Source: Acorus gramineus | Lineage: Eukaryota > Streptophyta > Magnoliopsida > Acorales > Acoraceae | Reading direction: 5' to 3' | Length of the DNA stretch: 64,000 bases | Assembly (NCBI GenBank): GCA_030737835.1 | Contig: CM060849.1 | Coordinates: 26,594,311-26,658,310 of the forward strand | Shown: piece by piece, positions 48,937 through 61,800 of the stretch | How the letters are laid out: each line of letters starts with the position of its first letter | Numbering within the stretch: position 1 is the stretch's first letter | Translations under genes and position numbers: made by a program | Notes under the pieces: generated by a model | Database searches by the model: none | Seen by the model: the letters and a program-made list of their open reading frames with translations, nothing else | Told to the model about the DNA's origin: nothing

Positions 48937-51900
48937 ATGTTACAGAAGATGGGGGAATCAAAGCACGAGAGGGTGTTAGAGGAATTCGAGGTGCTCACGA
49001 AGGACGCGGGTCGTGTTCAGATTGAGACCCTGCGCAGGATTCTCGAATTGAATGGTGAGGCAGAGTATTTGCAGAGTTTTGGGCTTGGTGGTCGAACTGA
49101 CCCCGAGAGCTTCAAAGCTTGCATACCATTGGTTACCCATTCGGACTTGGAGCCTTACATACAGAGAATCACAGATGGGGAGGAGTCTCCAATTCTTACC
49201 GGGAAGTGTGTGACAGCGATTTCGTTGAGGTATGGTGTTTACGATCGAATCTTCAAAGTTCTTTTTGAATTATATCAAATGAAAAATGAATGAAAGTTTG
49301 TGTGTTTGCAGTTCTGGTACGACCAGGGGGAGGTCCAAGTTTGTCCCTTTCAATGATGAATTGGTGAAGTCTACAATGCAGATCTATCACACATCCTTCG
49401 CCTTCAGAAATAGGTAATGTCACATCCTTTCTGAGTGAATTTTGTTAGTATTTTTTGGGGTTTAAAATGTTTTCCCTTCTAGAGGAGCTCAACATGACCA
49501 TTTGAATTTTCAATATGCAAGCAAATTTTAGTTTGTCTAGACCAATTTGTTTCTATAAGAATTGTTTTAATTATGTTTTATGTGTCTGAAGTATGAGAGG
49601 TCTATTATCGGTTTTTACAATCAGTAATACTTTTCTGAAGAATTGGACTGGCTTTTAACTTGGATTCTTTTGTAAGAAAATAAATTATCTCTTCCAACTA
49701 AAGCTAATCGAAAAGCATTTCTCTTCCATAAATTGCAGATGCACCCTCTTGAATTTTCCGAGTTCGGAAAAAAACTCCGATTGGATTTCTCCCACTACCT
49801 ATTAAATGAACATTGGTTTGTCGAATGTGCAATTAGTGCATCCAGAATCCAAGTATTTTTTTTCATTTTGGATGATTTAGCACATTCTTCATAGTTTAAA
49901 TAACTAATCCGAATTGCCATAGCTGCACTCACACTAAACATAGAGTTCTTTTACATGTATTTTTCATAATAATTTCGAAAATAGTTTAAATATCTCCTTA
50001 CTTTTACTATACTTATACTGTGTGATTTACAAATATGCACATTCCGTATCAAGTGGAATACTTAACAAATATGTCATATATGAACTTTGTGACTATGTAG
50101 GGAATACCCTATTGAGAGTGGAAAAGCCCTCCAATTCATTTACAGCGGTAAGCAATTCAAAACAAGAGGGGGTCTCACTGCCTCCACGGCCACCACACAT
50201 GTGTTCCGCTGTGACCAGTTTAAGAACACGATGAAAGACATCATGTCCCAATGTTGTAGTCCCGATGAAGTCATCTTTGGCCCGGATTTCATCCAAGCGT
50301 TGTATTGCCACCTTTTGTGTGGTCTGATCTACTTTGAAGAGGTGCAGTTCATATCTTCTACATTTGCGCATGGAATTGTCCACGCATTCCGTACATTTGA
50401 ACAAATATGGGAAGAATTATGTGATGATATCAGAGAGGGAGTGCTTTCAAGTAGAGTGACTGTCCCTTCTGTTCGGGCAGCTGTTTCCAAACTCTTGAAG
50501 CCAAACCCCGAATTGGCTGACGATATATATAGAAAGTGTTCTAGGTTGAGTAACTGGTATGGAGTGATACCCGAGCTTTGGCCCAATGCGAAGTATGTTT
50601 ATGGTATCATGACGGGGTCAATGGAGCTTTATCTCAAGAAATTGAGACATTATGCAGGAGACTTGCCTCTTGTGAGTTCAGACTATGGGTCTTCCGAAGG
50701 ATGGGTTGGCGCAAATGTCAACCCTTTGTTGCCTCCTGAATCAGTGACTTATGCTGTGCTTCCTGATATTGCGTACTTTGAATTTATCCCACTCAGAGAG
50801 GAACTTGAGGAGCAAGAGCTGGGTAATACTGGTTCCACCATTGTTTATAAGGAGTTGAAGCCAGTTGGACTTACAGAGGTCAAGATTGGTGAAGAGTATG
50901 AGCTTGTCTTCACCAGCTTTGCAGGTGCCAAAAAACTTCATATTTTGGTTCTCTATAATTTTCTCTTTGAAGTATGCCTGTGGTGAAATCTTTAGCACAT
51001 ATTTTTGCAAATCTTGCCTGCTTAAACACCATGTCATTTTGTCTTGAGGGCGTTGTCCACTAATATTTTGTGTTCTATGTGTAGCCTTGCTTATCTGATT
51101 TTTTCCCTCTTTATGAATAGCTTCGTCTCACTTTTTGTACTATGTGAAGCTATGAATATATTGGATAGAAACTGCCATTTGACCTCCCACTAACCACCTT
51201 CTCATTAATTGATTCACTCTTTTTTTTTTACTTCATGTTTGATCTGGTTTTGGATTCGTAAAATAACGATGTTCATGTTCTCGTTTTTATTAGAGGATCT
51301 AAGAAATTTTAGATATTTCTTGTCTGACATGAATATTTTCCTGTTTTCCATCTTCTATTTGGATCTAGATTGTGATCTAATAAATCCTTCTTTTGATTTG
51401 CATCCTTTCCTATTACGCTAGATAATTGGTTATATAGAATGAATTTATTCAGTATTAAAAAAATAAACAAGTGTTAAATAGTAGCGTTGCGGTAGGTAAA
51501 GACAGCCTTTTAATAATAGAATTCGATTGGACAATTCAGTAATTCATTTATCATCAGGACTTTAACCATTGAACTAACTTTATAACTGCTGTCCAATCCA
51601 TTTGTTTTTTTTCTTTATTCAGTAACTTTGTCTTTTCACTAACTTTATTACTGCTGTCCAATCCATTTGTTTTTCTTTATTCAGTAACTTTGTCTTTTCA
51701 CTAACTTCATATCTAAGGTCCCCTAAATTGTTTTCAACTCTAAAACCTGTATATCAAACTCATCTACTGCTGATGCTTGATGTTGAAAAAACAATAACAG
51801 TCGACATATTAATGCCTTTAAGAAAGAAAGAAAACATTTGAAGATCTTTCTTATGGTTTGTTTTCTTCACGAATCAGCTTTAAAAATCAGTCCATTGGAA

Positions 51901-54217
51901 GTGCAGTTTCAAGCTGATATTCAGGAGTGATGTCTGCTTCAGTGTCCTCTGGGTTCAAGTTCAGTTTTGTACTATGTGAAGCTATGAATATATTGGATAG
52001 AAACTGCCATTTGACCTCCCACTAACCACCTTCTCATTAATTGATTCACTCTTTTTTTTTTACTTCATGTTTGATCTGGTTTTGGATTCGTAAAATAACG
52101 ATGTTCATGTTCTCGTTTTTATTAGTGGATCTAAGAAATTTTAGATATTTCTTGTCTGACATGAATATTTTCCTGTTTTCCATCTTCTATTTGGATCTAT
52201 ATTGTGATCTAATAAATCCTTCTTTTGATTTGCATCCTTTCCTATTACGCTAGATAATTGGTTATATAGAATGAATTTATTCAGTATTAAAAAAATAAAC
52301 AAGTGTTACATAGTAGCGTTGCGGTAGGTAAAGACAGCCTTTTAATAATAGAATTCGATTGGACAATTCAGTAATTCATTTATCATCAGGACTTTAACCA
52401 TTGAACTAACTTTATAACTGCTGTCCAATCCATTTGTTTTTTTTCTTTATTCAGTAACTTTGTCTTTTCACTAACTTTATTACTGCTGTCCAATCCATTT
52501 GTTTTTCTTTATTCAGTAACTTTGTCTTTTCACTAACTTCATATCTAAGGTCCCCTAAATTGTTTTCAACTCTAAAACCTGTATATCAAACTCATCTACT
52601 GCTGATGCTTGATGTTGAAAAAACAATAACAGTCGACATATTAATGCCTTTAAGAAAGAAAGAAAACATTTGAAGATCTTTCTTATGGTTTGTTTTCTTC
52701 ACGAATCAGCTTTAAAAATCAGTCCATTGGAAGTGCAGTTTCAAGCTGATATTCAGGAGTGATGTCTGCTTCAGTGTCCTCTGGGTTCAAGTTCAGTTTT
52801 GCTGACACACTGACACACACAGTGATCCCAAACATGTTGCATTGATTTTTCCATTGCGCTCCCGCTGATTCATTATTCTTGTTTGGAAGAATCCAACCTG
52901 AAGCCATTAAATTGAGCTATAGACAAATACTTGATCATGTCATCCATGACAATCATTGCATGGTGTCACTAACAGAACAGCGTAGGTTCTTTTGTTCACA
53001 CCATATGAGAAATAGACTAACATTAGAATTTAAACATACACATAAAAATAAGTTATTTAATCCATTAAAATATGAGTTCTTTTATTTCTTGTTTAACCAT
53101 GCAGAGTTTCCTTAGAAGACTATGTTGTCGAGGTTTTCTTTTTCTTGATCTAATTGCCTTTTACGTAACATAAATATACAAGGATTCTGAGTGCATACAC
53201 ATAACGAATCTCAATCTTTTGGATTAAAGTCTTTGCTGTTGTAGTTGTCGTCGTCATCTTGGTACGTGCGCACATTGGATTTTTATCAGGATTACTCAGG
53301 GCCCCAATTAGAAACAATTGTCAAACTGATTTTGTTTGCTTTTGCAAAATCAATTTTCCTTGGTTCCCTTTGGATGTTTTTAAACTTCAGCTTTTGGTTT
53401 CATATTTTGATTTTTACATGTTAAAGTCAACAAAACAATTTTTATAAAAAAAAGAAAAAGAGAGAGACCAAGATCAGCTTTTTATGGAAAAGCTGTTGAG
53501 AGGAGCTTTATGAAAAGAAAAAAAAGTATTTTTGAAAATTGGTTCCAACGAAAAAGGATTCAAACCTTGATTGGTTGTATGGAAATCAATTCCATGAGCA
53601 TGGCCTCTATCTGACTTGATCGCTTGCAACCCACGTATAAGTCATGTAATCTTTCTTGGTTGTTCCCACTGGCAGGTCTATATCGGTATCGTCTAGGCGA
53701 TGTTGTAAAGGTGAGAGGCTTCCACAATTCAACACCTGAGCTCCAATTCATGTGTAGGCAAAACCTCCTCTTGACCATCAACATCGACAAGAACACAGAG
53801 AAAGACCTCCAATTAGCCGTTGTGGAGGCGACAAAACTACTGGCTGATGAGAAGATCGAGCTCGTTGACTTCACAAGCCATGTGGACCTATCGACGGATC
53901 CTGGCCACTACGTCATATTCTGGGAGTTGAGCGGGGAAGGCAGTGAAGATGTCTTGCGTGCATGCTGTGACCGCCTCGACCTCTCTTTTGTGGACGCTGG
54001 GTATGTCAGTTCGAGGAAGGTCAGGACCATTGGTCCGCTTGAGCTGCGTGTGGTCCAGCAAGGGACTTTCCATAAGATACTCGACCACCACCTCGGGCTC
54101 GGGGTGGCAGTCAGCCAGTTCAAGATGCCTAGGTGTGTCAATGCCTCTAATGCTAAGGTGTTACAGATCATGTGCAACAATGTTGTGAAGAGTTATTTTA
54201 GCACTGCTTTCTGTTAG
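48937..54217 (+). CDS. GH3 acyl-acid amido synthetase, JAR1 group, copy 2
   Basis: Same inferred role as copy 1. Coding exons: 48937-49229, 49312-49413, 50101-50924, 53676-54217, again 1761 nt and 586 aa, with identical exon lengths and phases. ATP/AMP motifs are intact: SSGTTRGRSK (98-107), YGSSEG (327-332), LYRYRLGD (408-415). About 28 residues differ from copy 1. Notable ones are G103R inside the first nucleotide-binding motif and CRR to CRQ just before NLLLTINIDKNTE, where JAR1 keeps RR. Intron 3 is 2751 bp against 1795 bp in copy 1, mainly because of an 832-bp tandem duplication. The 5'UTR intron carries two transposon insertions. No stop or splice loss is seen, so it can be functional, but its expression may differ. 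Confidence 0.94.
51133..52796. repeat. 832-bp tandem duplication inside GH3 copy 2 intron 3
   Basis: Two units, 51133-51964 and 51965-52796. Only about three differences were noticed (for example TTAGAGGATC against TTAGTGGATC and GTTAAATAG against GTTACATAG). The homologous intron of copy 1 has one unit. The joint shares TTTTG. Each unit also contains a 65-70-bp internal tandem pair around GTCCAATCCATTTGTTTTT. The paired 70-residue open frames here are intron sequence, not genes. Confidence 0.95.
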
Positions 54218-54839
54218 TAATTGTGATTGTGTTTGTTGGAGTTATTGTTGAGGATAAAAGGTAGGGACAGTCTTTTTAGTAGTCACAGTTTTGGAAGTGT
54301 ATATTTCTTCCAAGGAAGTAAAGATGTATGAAAAATGAAATATATACTTAAATGAATTTTGCAAAAAAAAATTGAAAATCCATATATTTTTTGTAGCGAA
54401 GTATATCTTTTGTTAGATAAAAAAGCCTGGAAAGAAGAATGTATGTAAGAATCATGTGTAACATAGCTAAGCATTAATAAAGCTTTGGATAATTTTTTTT
54501 AGAAAACGATATGTTATTAGTCACTTTCACAACACATGTTTTTCAATTGCTGAGTTTTTTTATACTGAAAAAGCGAGAGGAGTGGTTCGAAATACAACTG
54601 TGTCAAAGGTGCTGTTTCTCAAACCAAGGAATCTGTCCAAAGGTGATCCAAACAGGGGAGGCTATGACTAATGAGATAATAACTATATTTTGGAACTCAT
54701 TGAAATTAAAGGTGCAACATGCATGATTAAAAGAAAGCAATCAATGACTAATGCCAAAACACACAGTTGTCCACAAACCGGCATGTAGTATAACCAATAC
54801 ATTTAAAAGATGTTACATGCATGATTCACAAAGAAACAT

Positions 54840-55106
54840 TCATTTTCTCAAATAAGCAAATATGCTACTCAAAATCATTGCCATGTCACCATTCTTCCCC
54901 ATCAAGTACCTTCCTAATCCCACCAACTTGGAAAACCTCTTCTTTTCTAGCATCTTGATCTTGTAATCATTGGAGATATGGCCAGATAACACCCCCTATG
55001 ACTCCGATCCACCACTAGAGAACATGAGATTGTGATCAAGGAAATGATAGATTGAGACGAGCTTGAAAGAGTGATATAATTGGCTACCACAGTCCCAGAC
55101 ATTCAT
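54840..55106 (-). pseudogene. Broken copy of the 122-aa small gene
   Basis: Aligns with 37484-37755 from MNVWDCGS (residue 34 of the intact protein) to the C-terminal LRK-stop. The first 33 codons are missing: similarity stops exactly at the ATG at 55104-55106 and unrelated AT-rich DNA follows. A TAG at 54998-54996 replaces the Lys codon of the DSKRPLSG phrase. Several core residues are changed (PLYDSFEL to QLYHSFKL). It marks the right end of the duplicated GH3 block. Confidence 0.85.
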
Positions 55107-55817
55107 AATATAAAAGTGATAGACTCTGCGTAATATAAATTGAATAGTTTGAATTTTATTTTATAATAACTTAAAAATTAAAATATGACTTATTTCAATA
55201 TTTAAATTTATCATTCCTTATTTCGGGACCGGGTTAGGCCCAGATTTTTTATTCCTCAATCCAAACTTAACCCGAATTAGATTCTAGTTGTGGTTTGGTT
55301 TCTAGTTGAATTTGAAAGCTAAAATTTTAATTCAAACCCGCTCAAATGTCAAATTGAATTAGATTGGATCAGATTTAATCTGTTCAAGTTTCACCCCTAA
55401 ACCTTGCTAGCCCACTGGTATGATCCATTTTATGTTATAATCTAAAAATAAAATATATCCATAAAAACATTTTTACACTCAAGTCCATTTTAGTCCCAGA
55501 CTCATGTGGAATTTTTTTTTTTACACATTTTATTAGTGAGTGTATACAGTATACAGTTCATCGATGGATATATTACATTTTTCTATAAAAAAAAAAAAAA
55601 AAATTGTACCTAAACATTTTTTCCGAAATAAAATATATTCAAAAAAATAAAATATATCATTATATATATTCTTTATATTTTATAAATATAAATTATCTCA
55701 TTTGCTTCTATCATTAGATGAGAGATGCATGTTCTGCATCCCGTACTGAGTTCAACATTTCATATCAGAAAGGAATCAAAGGATTGAAAACGAGCGTCTG
55801 CAAGAGCGTCGCCGGAG
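55107..55817. other. Spacer and probable promoter of the DHFS gene
   Basis: Contains CCTTGCTAGCCCACTGGT and following sequence at about 55403-55460, similar to 39489-39545, so a dispersed repeat lies downstream of both small-gene copies. A TATAAATA at 55681-55688, 130 bp before the DHFS start, is a candidate TATA box, but the area is AT-rich and chance matches are likely. Confidence 0.45.
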
Positions 55818-58800
55818 ATGCTCGCGAGCCACCGATTCTCGGCCCTCCAGGGAGGCCTCCGACGGATCTTCAGTCTCGGAGCGGCCGCCATGGAATCCTT
55901 CTCCGGTGGCGACCGGAAGGTGGGGCTCGCCTCGTCGTCGTCCCCGTCGGTGGAGGAGGAATTGGAGCTGAAGGGGTTCCTTGACTATTTGGAGTCTCTG
56001 AAGAACTACGAGAGGTCCGGGGTCCCATTGAACGCGGGGACCGACTCCTCGGACGGGTTCGATCTCGGGCGGATGAGTCGGTTGTTGGATCGTCTCGGAA
56101 ACCCTCACCACCGATTCAAGGTCCCAACAACAACACCAATATCTTTTATTTTTTATTCTCTGTTTTTTTTATACCGTTCAATTCGTGCTCGTTTTTCTGT
56201 GAATTATGAACATCAAAATGTGGTCTTTAATTATTTATCTGATAAAAGAATGCTTGTATGTGCTTGAATCAGTTATCAAGAATGCTCTTTTTTTTTTTTT
56301 TTAAGAAAAAAGACATATATATATGATTAATATGAATCAATTTAAAGAGATATTTTTTAAATAGCTTTAGGTAAAACATACTTAATTCAAACTCATTTCC
56401 ATAACACTTGCTGGGTACTAACTTTTGACAAAAAAATTGGACACAAGGCGAAGGGTTAGGTAAAACAACTTTTGACAAAAATGATACACAAATATTAGTT
56501 AAAAGATAACTTTTCAGCAATCTAACAAAAATATGCTTCTTAGAAAGCTATACGCGAAAAACTTTTATTCAAACTCATTTTCAAATGCTACATTTTTTTT
56601 TTTCTGAAGAATGGTGCTACCCAGGATTTGATCCATTGACTTCTTTCACAGAGGTGGAAGGTGCTTACCGACTTAACCAAAGCTCGGTTTGCTACATTAA
56701 ATCTTTTTTGACAGCTTTTCATTTAAAACTAATCGTCAAACTGATTCTACTTATGGAAATCAGTTGTCAGATAATGGTTTTTAAAACTTTTAGAACTAAT
56801 TGTCAAACTCGTTTATCAATTGGTTACAAACTGGTTTTTTGGTCTTAATTTTTATGTGTTTGTATGATAATTGTAGGCGGTTCATATCGCTGGGACTAAG
56901 GGAAAAGGTTCCACTGCAGCGTTCCTTTCTAATATTTTGCGGGAAGGTGGTTATTCGGTTGGTTGCTATACGAGGTAAAGCAGATCATCATCGCACCAGC
57001 AAATGTTCTTATTATGGCGGTTTAAGTTTGTTTGTTTTAATGGGTTCATTGTTTTAATGAATTGAACAACTCTATTTAAAACTATGAATGCATAAACATA
57101 AACGTTTTACTGGAGTTTATGTAAACATATTGAGAATGGTTTTGTTGTGTGGATTTTCATAGTTTGCTAAATTGGGTTTCATCGAAACTGATGCCTTTTT
57201 TCGTTGTTGTGTATGTGAATGTGTGTGCAGCCCACACCTTCTCACAATCCGGGAGCGCATTTCTTTGGGAAGAGGGGGAGAGCCTGTTTCATCTGTGGCA
57301 TTGAATGGTATCTTCCATCAAGTTAGAGGAATTCTTGATCAGTCAATAGAGATGGAGAATAAAGCTCTAAGTCATTTTGAGGTATTGATAGCAGATAACG
57401 TAAACAATATGTCTGGATGGGTTCAAGTAGCTATTGGTGGTTTGAATTCATTACAGAAAAGGAAGGGCATAAATTAATTCATTCATGAATTGGATTTTAA
57501 TTTTTTTTCTTTTCTTTTCTTCACATCTGCATCTATTTGGCATCTTGTGTACTAACCTAGAATACTAGATCATTAAGAAAGGGCAAAAAATTCAAGGAAA
57601 TGTTCTTATATCATAGATATATAAAATAGTTAAAATATTTGGCAGATGCCTCACTTTTAACTGGCCGAACCTTTTGCTGCAGAACAGCTTGAGAAATGCC
57701 ATACTTTTCATTGGGATGTTTGTTTTTGTTTGCTTGTTCTGTAATACATTTTTTTTCACGTTCCTAGCTCTTCATACTTACATAACTAAGGAGCCAAGAA
57801 GCATAAATTATTTCCATATATGTATATAATACCATTTTTTATTGTGTTCTGTTATTTTATATATCATCACAATCTTATAAATTAACTGCTTTAAACTTGT
57901 TCACAATTTTACACATACGATATGCTATATTGTGTTCCATTGTGTCTTTCTATATCCATCTATATCCATATCCTGCACTTAGTTTTTAAGATATTTGATG
58001 GTTCTATGTTCCTGAATATATGTATGCTGCTGTAGTAAATTGGCCGGTGCCTTGCATGATATAACAATTTTATGCAATACATGTTGATGTGTCTCTGGAC
58101 ATCTTGTTTGACAAATTTAATTTTTTTTTTTTAATGTGAATGTTCCATTGAATTTCTGAATTCATAATTTTGTCTCTCTTAAAATTTCCTATGGCCAAAT
58201 TTTCCCTTTTATTTTTATTGAGAAAAAAGTGTTCCGTGACGAATCTCTAAGGAAACCATCTCTAGGCTTTTTTTTTCTTTGCATTGGATTTTGTATTTTG
58301 TTTTTTCCCCAGTAAAAAAATAGGCAATTGTGAGTATTTTACTATTTTGATTCTTTACTATATAGGGATGAATGATATTCTCAGTTTCAATATGAAAAAC
58401 ATGTAATATGAGTGGAACTGCCATCATTACAGATAATTGTTCTAAAATTTGCAGATCCTCACTGCTCTGGCATTTGCGCTGTTTGCTGAAGAGAAGGTTG
58501 ACATTGCAATTATCGAAGTAAGTCATTTTTTTAATTGATGGGAAGAATGTCAAGTTTCTCTTTTGCCCATTCTATTTCCAAATTACTTTGATTGTTGTGT
58601 TAATTGACTTTGGCTAATAATATCAGATTTTAATTTTAAATCTTGATGGCATTGGGAAATCAAATTTTCTATTAAGCTTGTCAATTGTTGATTTTTAAAC
58701 TATTCTGACCTATTTTTCAACATGGAAGGCTGGTTTGGGAGGAGCTCGGGATGCAACAAATGTCTTGTGCAGCACTGGTCTTGATGCCGCTGTCATAACT

Positions 58801-61800
58801 ACAATAGGTGAGGAACATTTGACTGCACTGGGAGGTTCCCTAGAAAGCATTGCAATGGCAAAATCTGGAATCATCAAGCATGGACGCCCAGTTGTGTAAT
58901 CCTCACTGCTCAATTCTTTTGCATGAAAATATGAAATTACTCATGTTATCGTATTCTTTATTATCACATAATATTAGAAAAACTTACTTTCTCATAAGGA
59001 GAATCCTCTGTAGTTTCATTTGAACCCTGATCATGTGCCTCTACGTCCTCTCACCGTGCTTTATGACATATCATTAATGACCAACTAATGCATTGTTTTT
59101 GCGCACACGCTAGATGTATGGTATTTGTGATTGACGATAGATGTTAGAACTTTTAATTAATAATGTGTGGTCATTTTTTATGAGTCGTGTGCCAAATTCA
59201 AATCCTCCCAATATCAAAATACTCTGTTTTTGGACTGAAAATCATTTGTTTGGTACCTGCATCCAAGTTCTTTTCATTTTTCCTTTGTTCTTTTTATAAC
59301 CTTCAACCTCACTTTTCTTGCCTGAATGAAATTCTATTCCTCTCTCAAACTGATGCTGCATAAATAAAATCCTTGTCCAAGTTTTACCACCACAAGCCTG
59401 AATTCATGCATTGATACAAGAACATATATGCATGCAAACTGACATGACATTCTCAGGATTGAAGTGCTGGGTTCATGCTGTATTTTGTATAATTCTTTAA
59501 ACTTACCTGTTCAAATAGTTTTTAGATGATTCTCAATGCCTCTAACATATGTTCTCTGCATGGCTTTTTGTGTGCATCGCCTATAATATGGGATATATTT
59601 ACTGGTATGTTTTATAATATACACATTGTTTTGTTTATATTTCTTCTATCTTAAAATCTTTTGATATTATTGTATCAAAGTTAATAGAACCTGTCATTTC
59701 TTGTATCTGTGCAGTTGATCATTGGTGGACCCTTTAAACGACACATAGAACAGATACTCCGCAGTAAAGCACTATCACTGAACGCACCAGTGATATCTGC
59801 ATCTGGTTGTGGTATCCGAGGCATCGTAAAAGTCTTTGGCAGAGAAAATGGCAGGCCCTACCAATCTTGTGATGTAGTTATACAAGTCAACAAAGATTTG
59901 CAGTTGGTAAGATGTCAAAAACACTGTTCTGCCAGATATAGAGATGCTACCAAGGGCCCCATTTATGTGTTGATAATAATTCATTCCTTCAGAATTTCCA
60001 CTTTGCATTAGTTATACATAGAGCAAAATTGTTTTTGCAGTCTATCGAATTAAATGATTTGAGACTGCACATGCTTGGAAATCACCAGCTCCAGAATGCA
60101 GTAACAGCCACTTGCACAGCACTCTGTTTGCGTGATCAAGGTGAGCAATAGATCCATTTATATCACACTTCTCAATCCCGCTTTGACCAAATTTTAAGTT
60201 TTAAAATTCTTTTTTTCCCCTTGCATGTCTGATAAGAAAGTAAATTTTAACGTCGCTTCAAGTTTCTTAATTCACTAGAAGCTTCTGTCAAATTTTAATT
60301 ATTTTCTATGATTGATATGTAAAACAAGCTAGAGATAAATGCTTGTAACAATGGGTGGATTTGTTTCATCATAATAAATAAATTTACAGTTTGTGAAATC
60401 AGAAGTGCTGATATTCAACCTGTGCTTGATAACCAAGATTTGACATCCCGTTCAGTTTCTTTGTTATTATTGATCCCTTTTGACATTCAGATACATGTTA
60501 ATTAGCTTTAGTGTTATGCTGCCCTGATGCGCCTCTTAAACTGCAGGATGGAGATTATCAGATGAATCCATCCGTGCTGGTTTACAGAATACATCTATGA
60601 TTGGAAGAAGCCAATTTCTAACCTCTGAGGAAGTGGTAGAACTTGGCCTCTCTGGAACATCTGTTCTGATTGATGGAGGTGCACATAATTTCTTTATATG
60701 GAACTGTATTTATAAAGGTTTGCACATCACCTAAACCTGCCATAATTTTCAGCCCATACAGAAGCATCTGCAAAAGCTCTAGCAGATACAGTTAAAATGG
60801 CATATCCAGATGGACCATTTGCTCTTGTTATTGCAATGGCGAATGACAAAGACCATGTAGGATTTGCAAAACAACTTTTATCAGGTATGATCATTTTCTT
60901 CTGCTGATTGATCCACTTTTTCTTCTTTTTTCTTATTTTTTTAATGCTAGTGACTGAAAACTTCTGAGTTTGTGGGGCTCTCTGTGTTCCTTATCTTTCT
61001 TGTTCATGGTTAGCCTGCAGAGTTCTTATACTTTATTTTAGTTTTTTTCTTGTATATGTATGTAAATGCAGAGATGGATGATGTTGGAAATTTTGTCTCG
61101 GATCCAGTGTACCCACATCGTGTGGCCATGACATAGTCATATTGGGGTGGGCACCCAAGGCAGGATTAATTAAGATATAATCTTAATTAATTAGATTAGA
61201 TAACATCAATCTCAATCTTACAAACAAGATTTGTTTGTTACAGTTTGTTAAGGATTTATTTGTCTGTTACAGTTTGTTAAACCAATATGTAACCTGAGGA
61301 AGGGTAAAACTATTTAGACTCCACCACTGTTAAAAAGATGATTTTAATAATAGGTAGATTCCCCTGATACTAGACATGGCCTTTTTGGAGTAGGTCTGAA
61401 GGTTGTTAAAGTGGCTGGACATAGCTCGGGAGGTGGACCCTCTTTAGCTGGTCTTGGGGGTTCCTGCTTAGGCCCCATTTATCCTACTAAATGACAGAGA
61501 AAAAAAGTTCGAAGGAAAAGTAATTTCTTGGAACAATTGGATATATCCAAAGGAACAACAGTACCTGGGAACAAGGATAGCAGGCTGGTCTTACATGTCC
61601 ACAAGCAGAAATTTCTTTGCTCATGTTATTCACAATCGACTAAAAAAAAAATTATATTACATCACACATTGCATCATGTATACATATATGTCAACCTTTT
61701 CCTTAATTGAGAACAAATTCAAGTTAAAGCACATTTTATTGCTTCTTTCAATTATTTCATGTTACTGTAGCTTGGGGAACTCATATATACATGAATTATG

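Noticed and set aside
51209-51421. Twin 70-residue open frames (also 52041-52253)
   Set aside because: Both lie within GH3 copy 2 intron 3 and exist twice because of the 832-bp duplication. Phe/Leu-rich, no motif.
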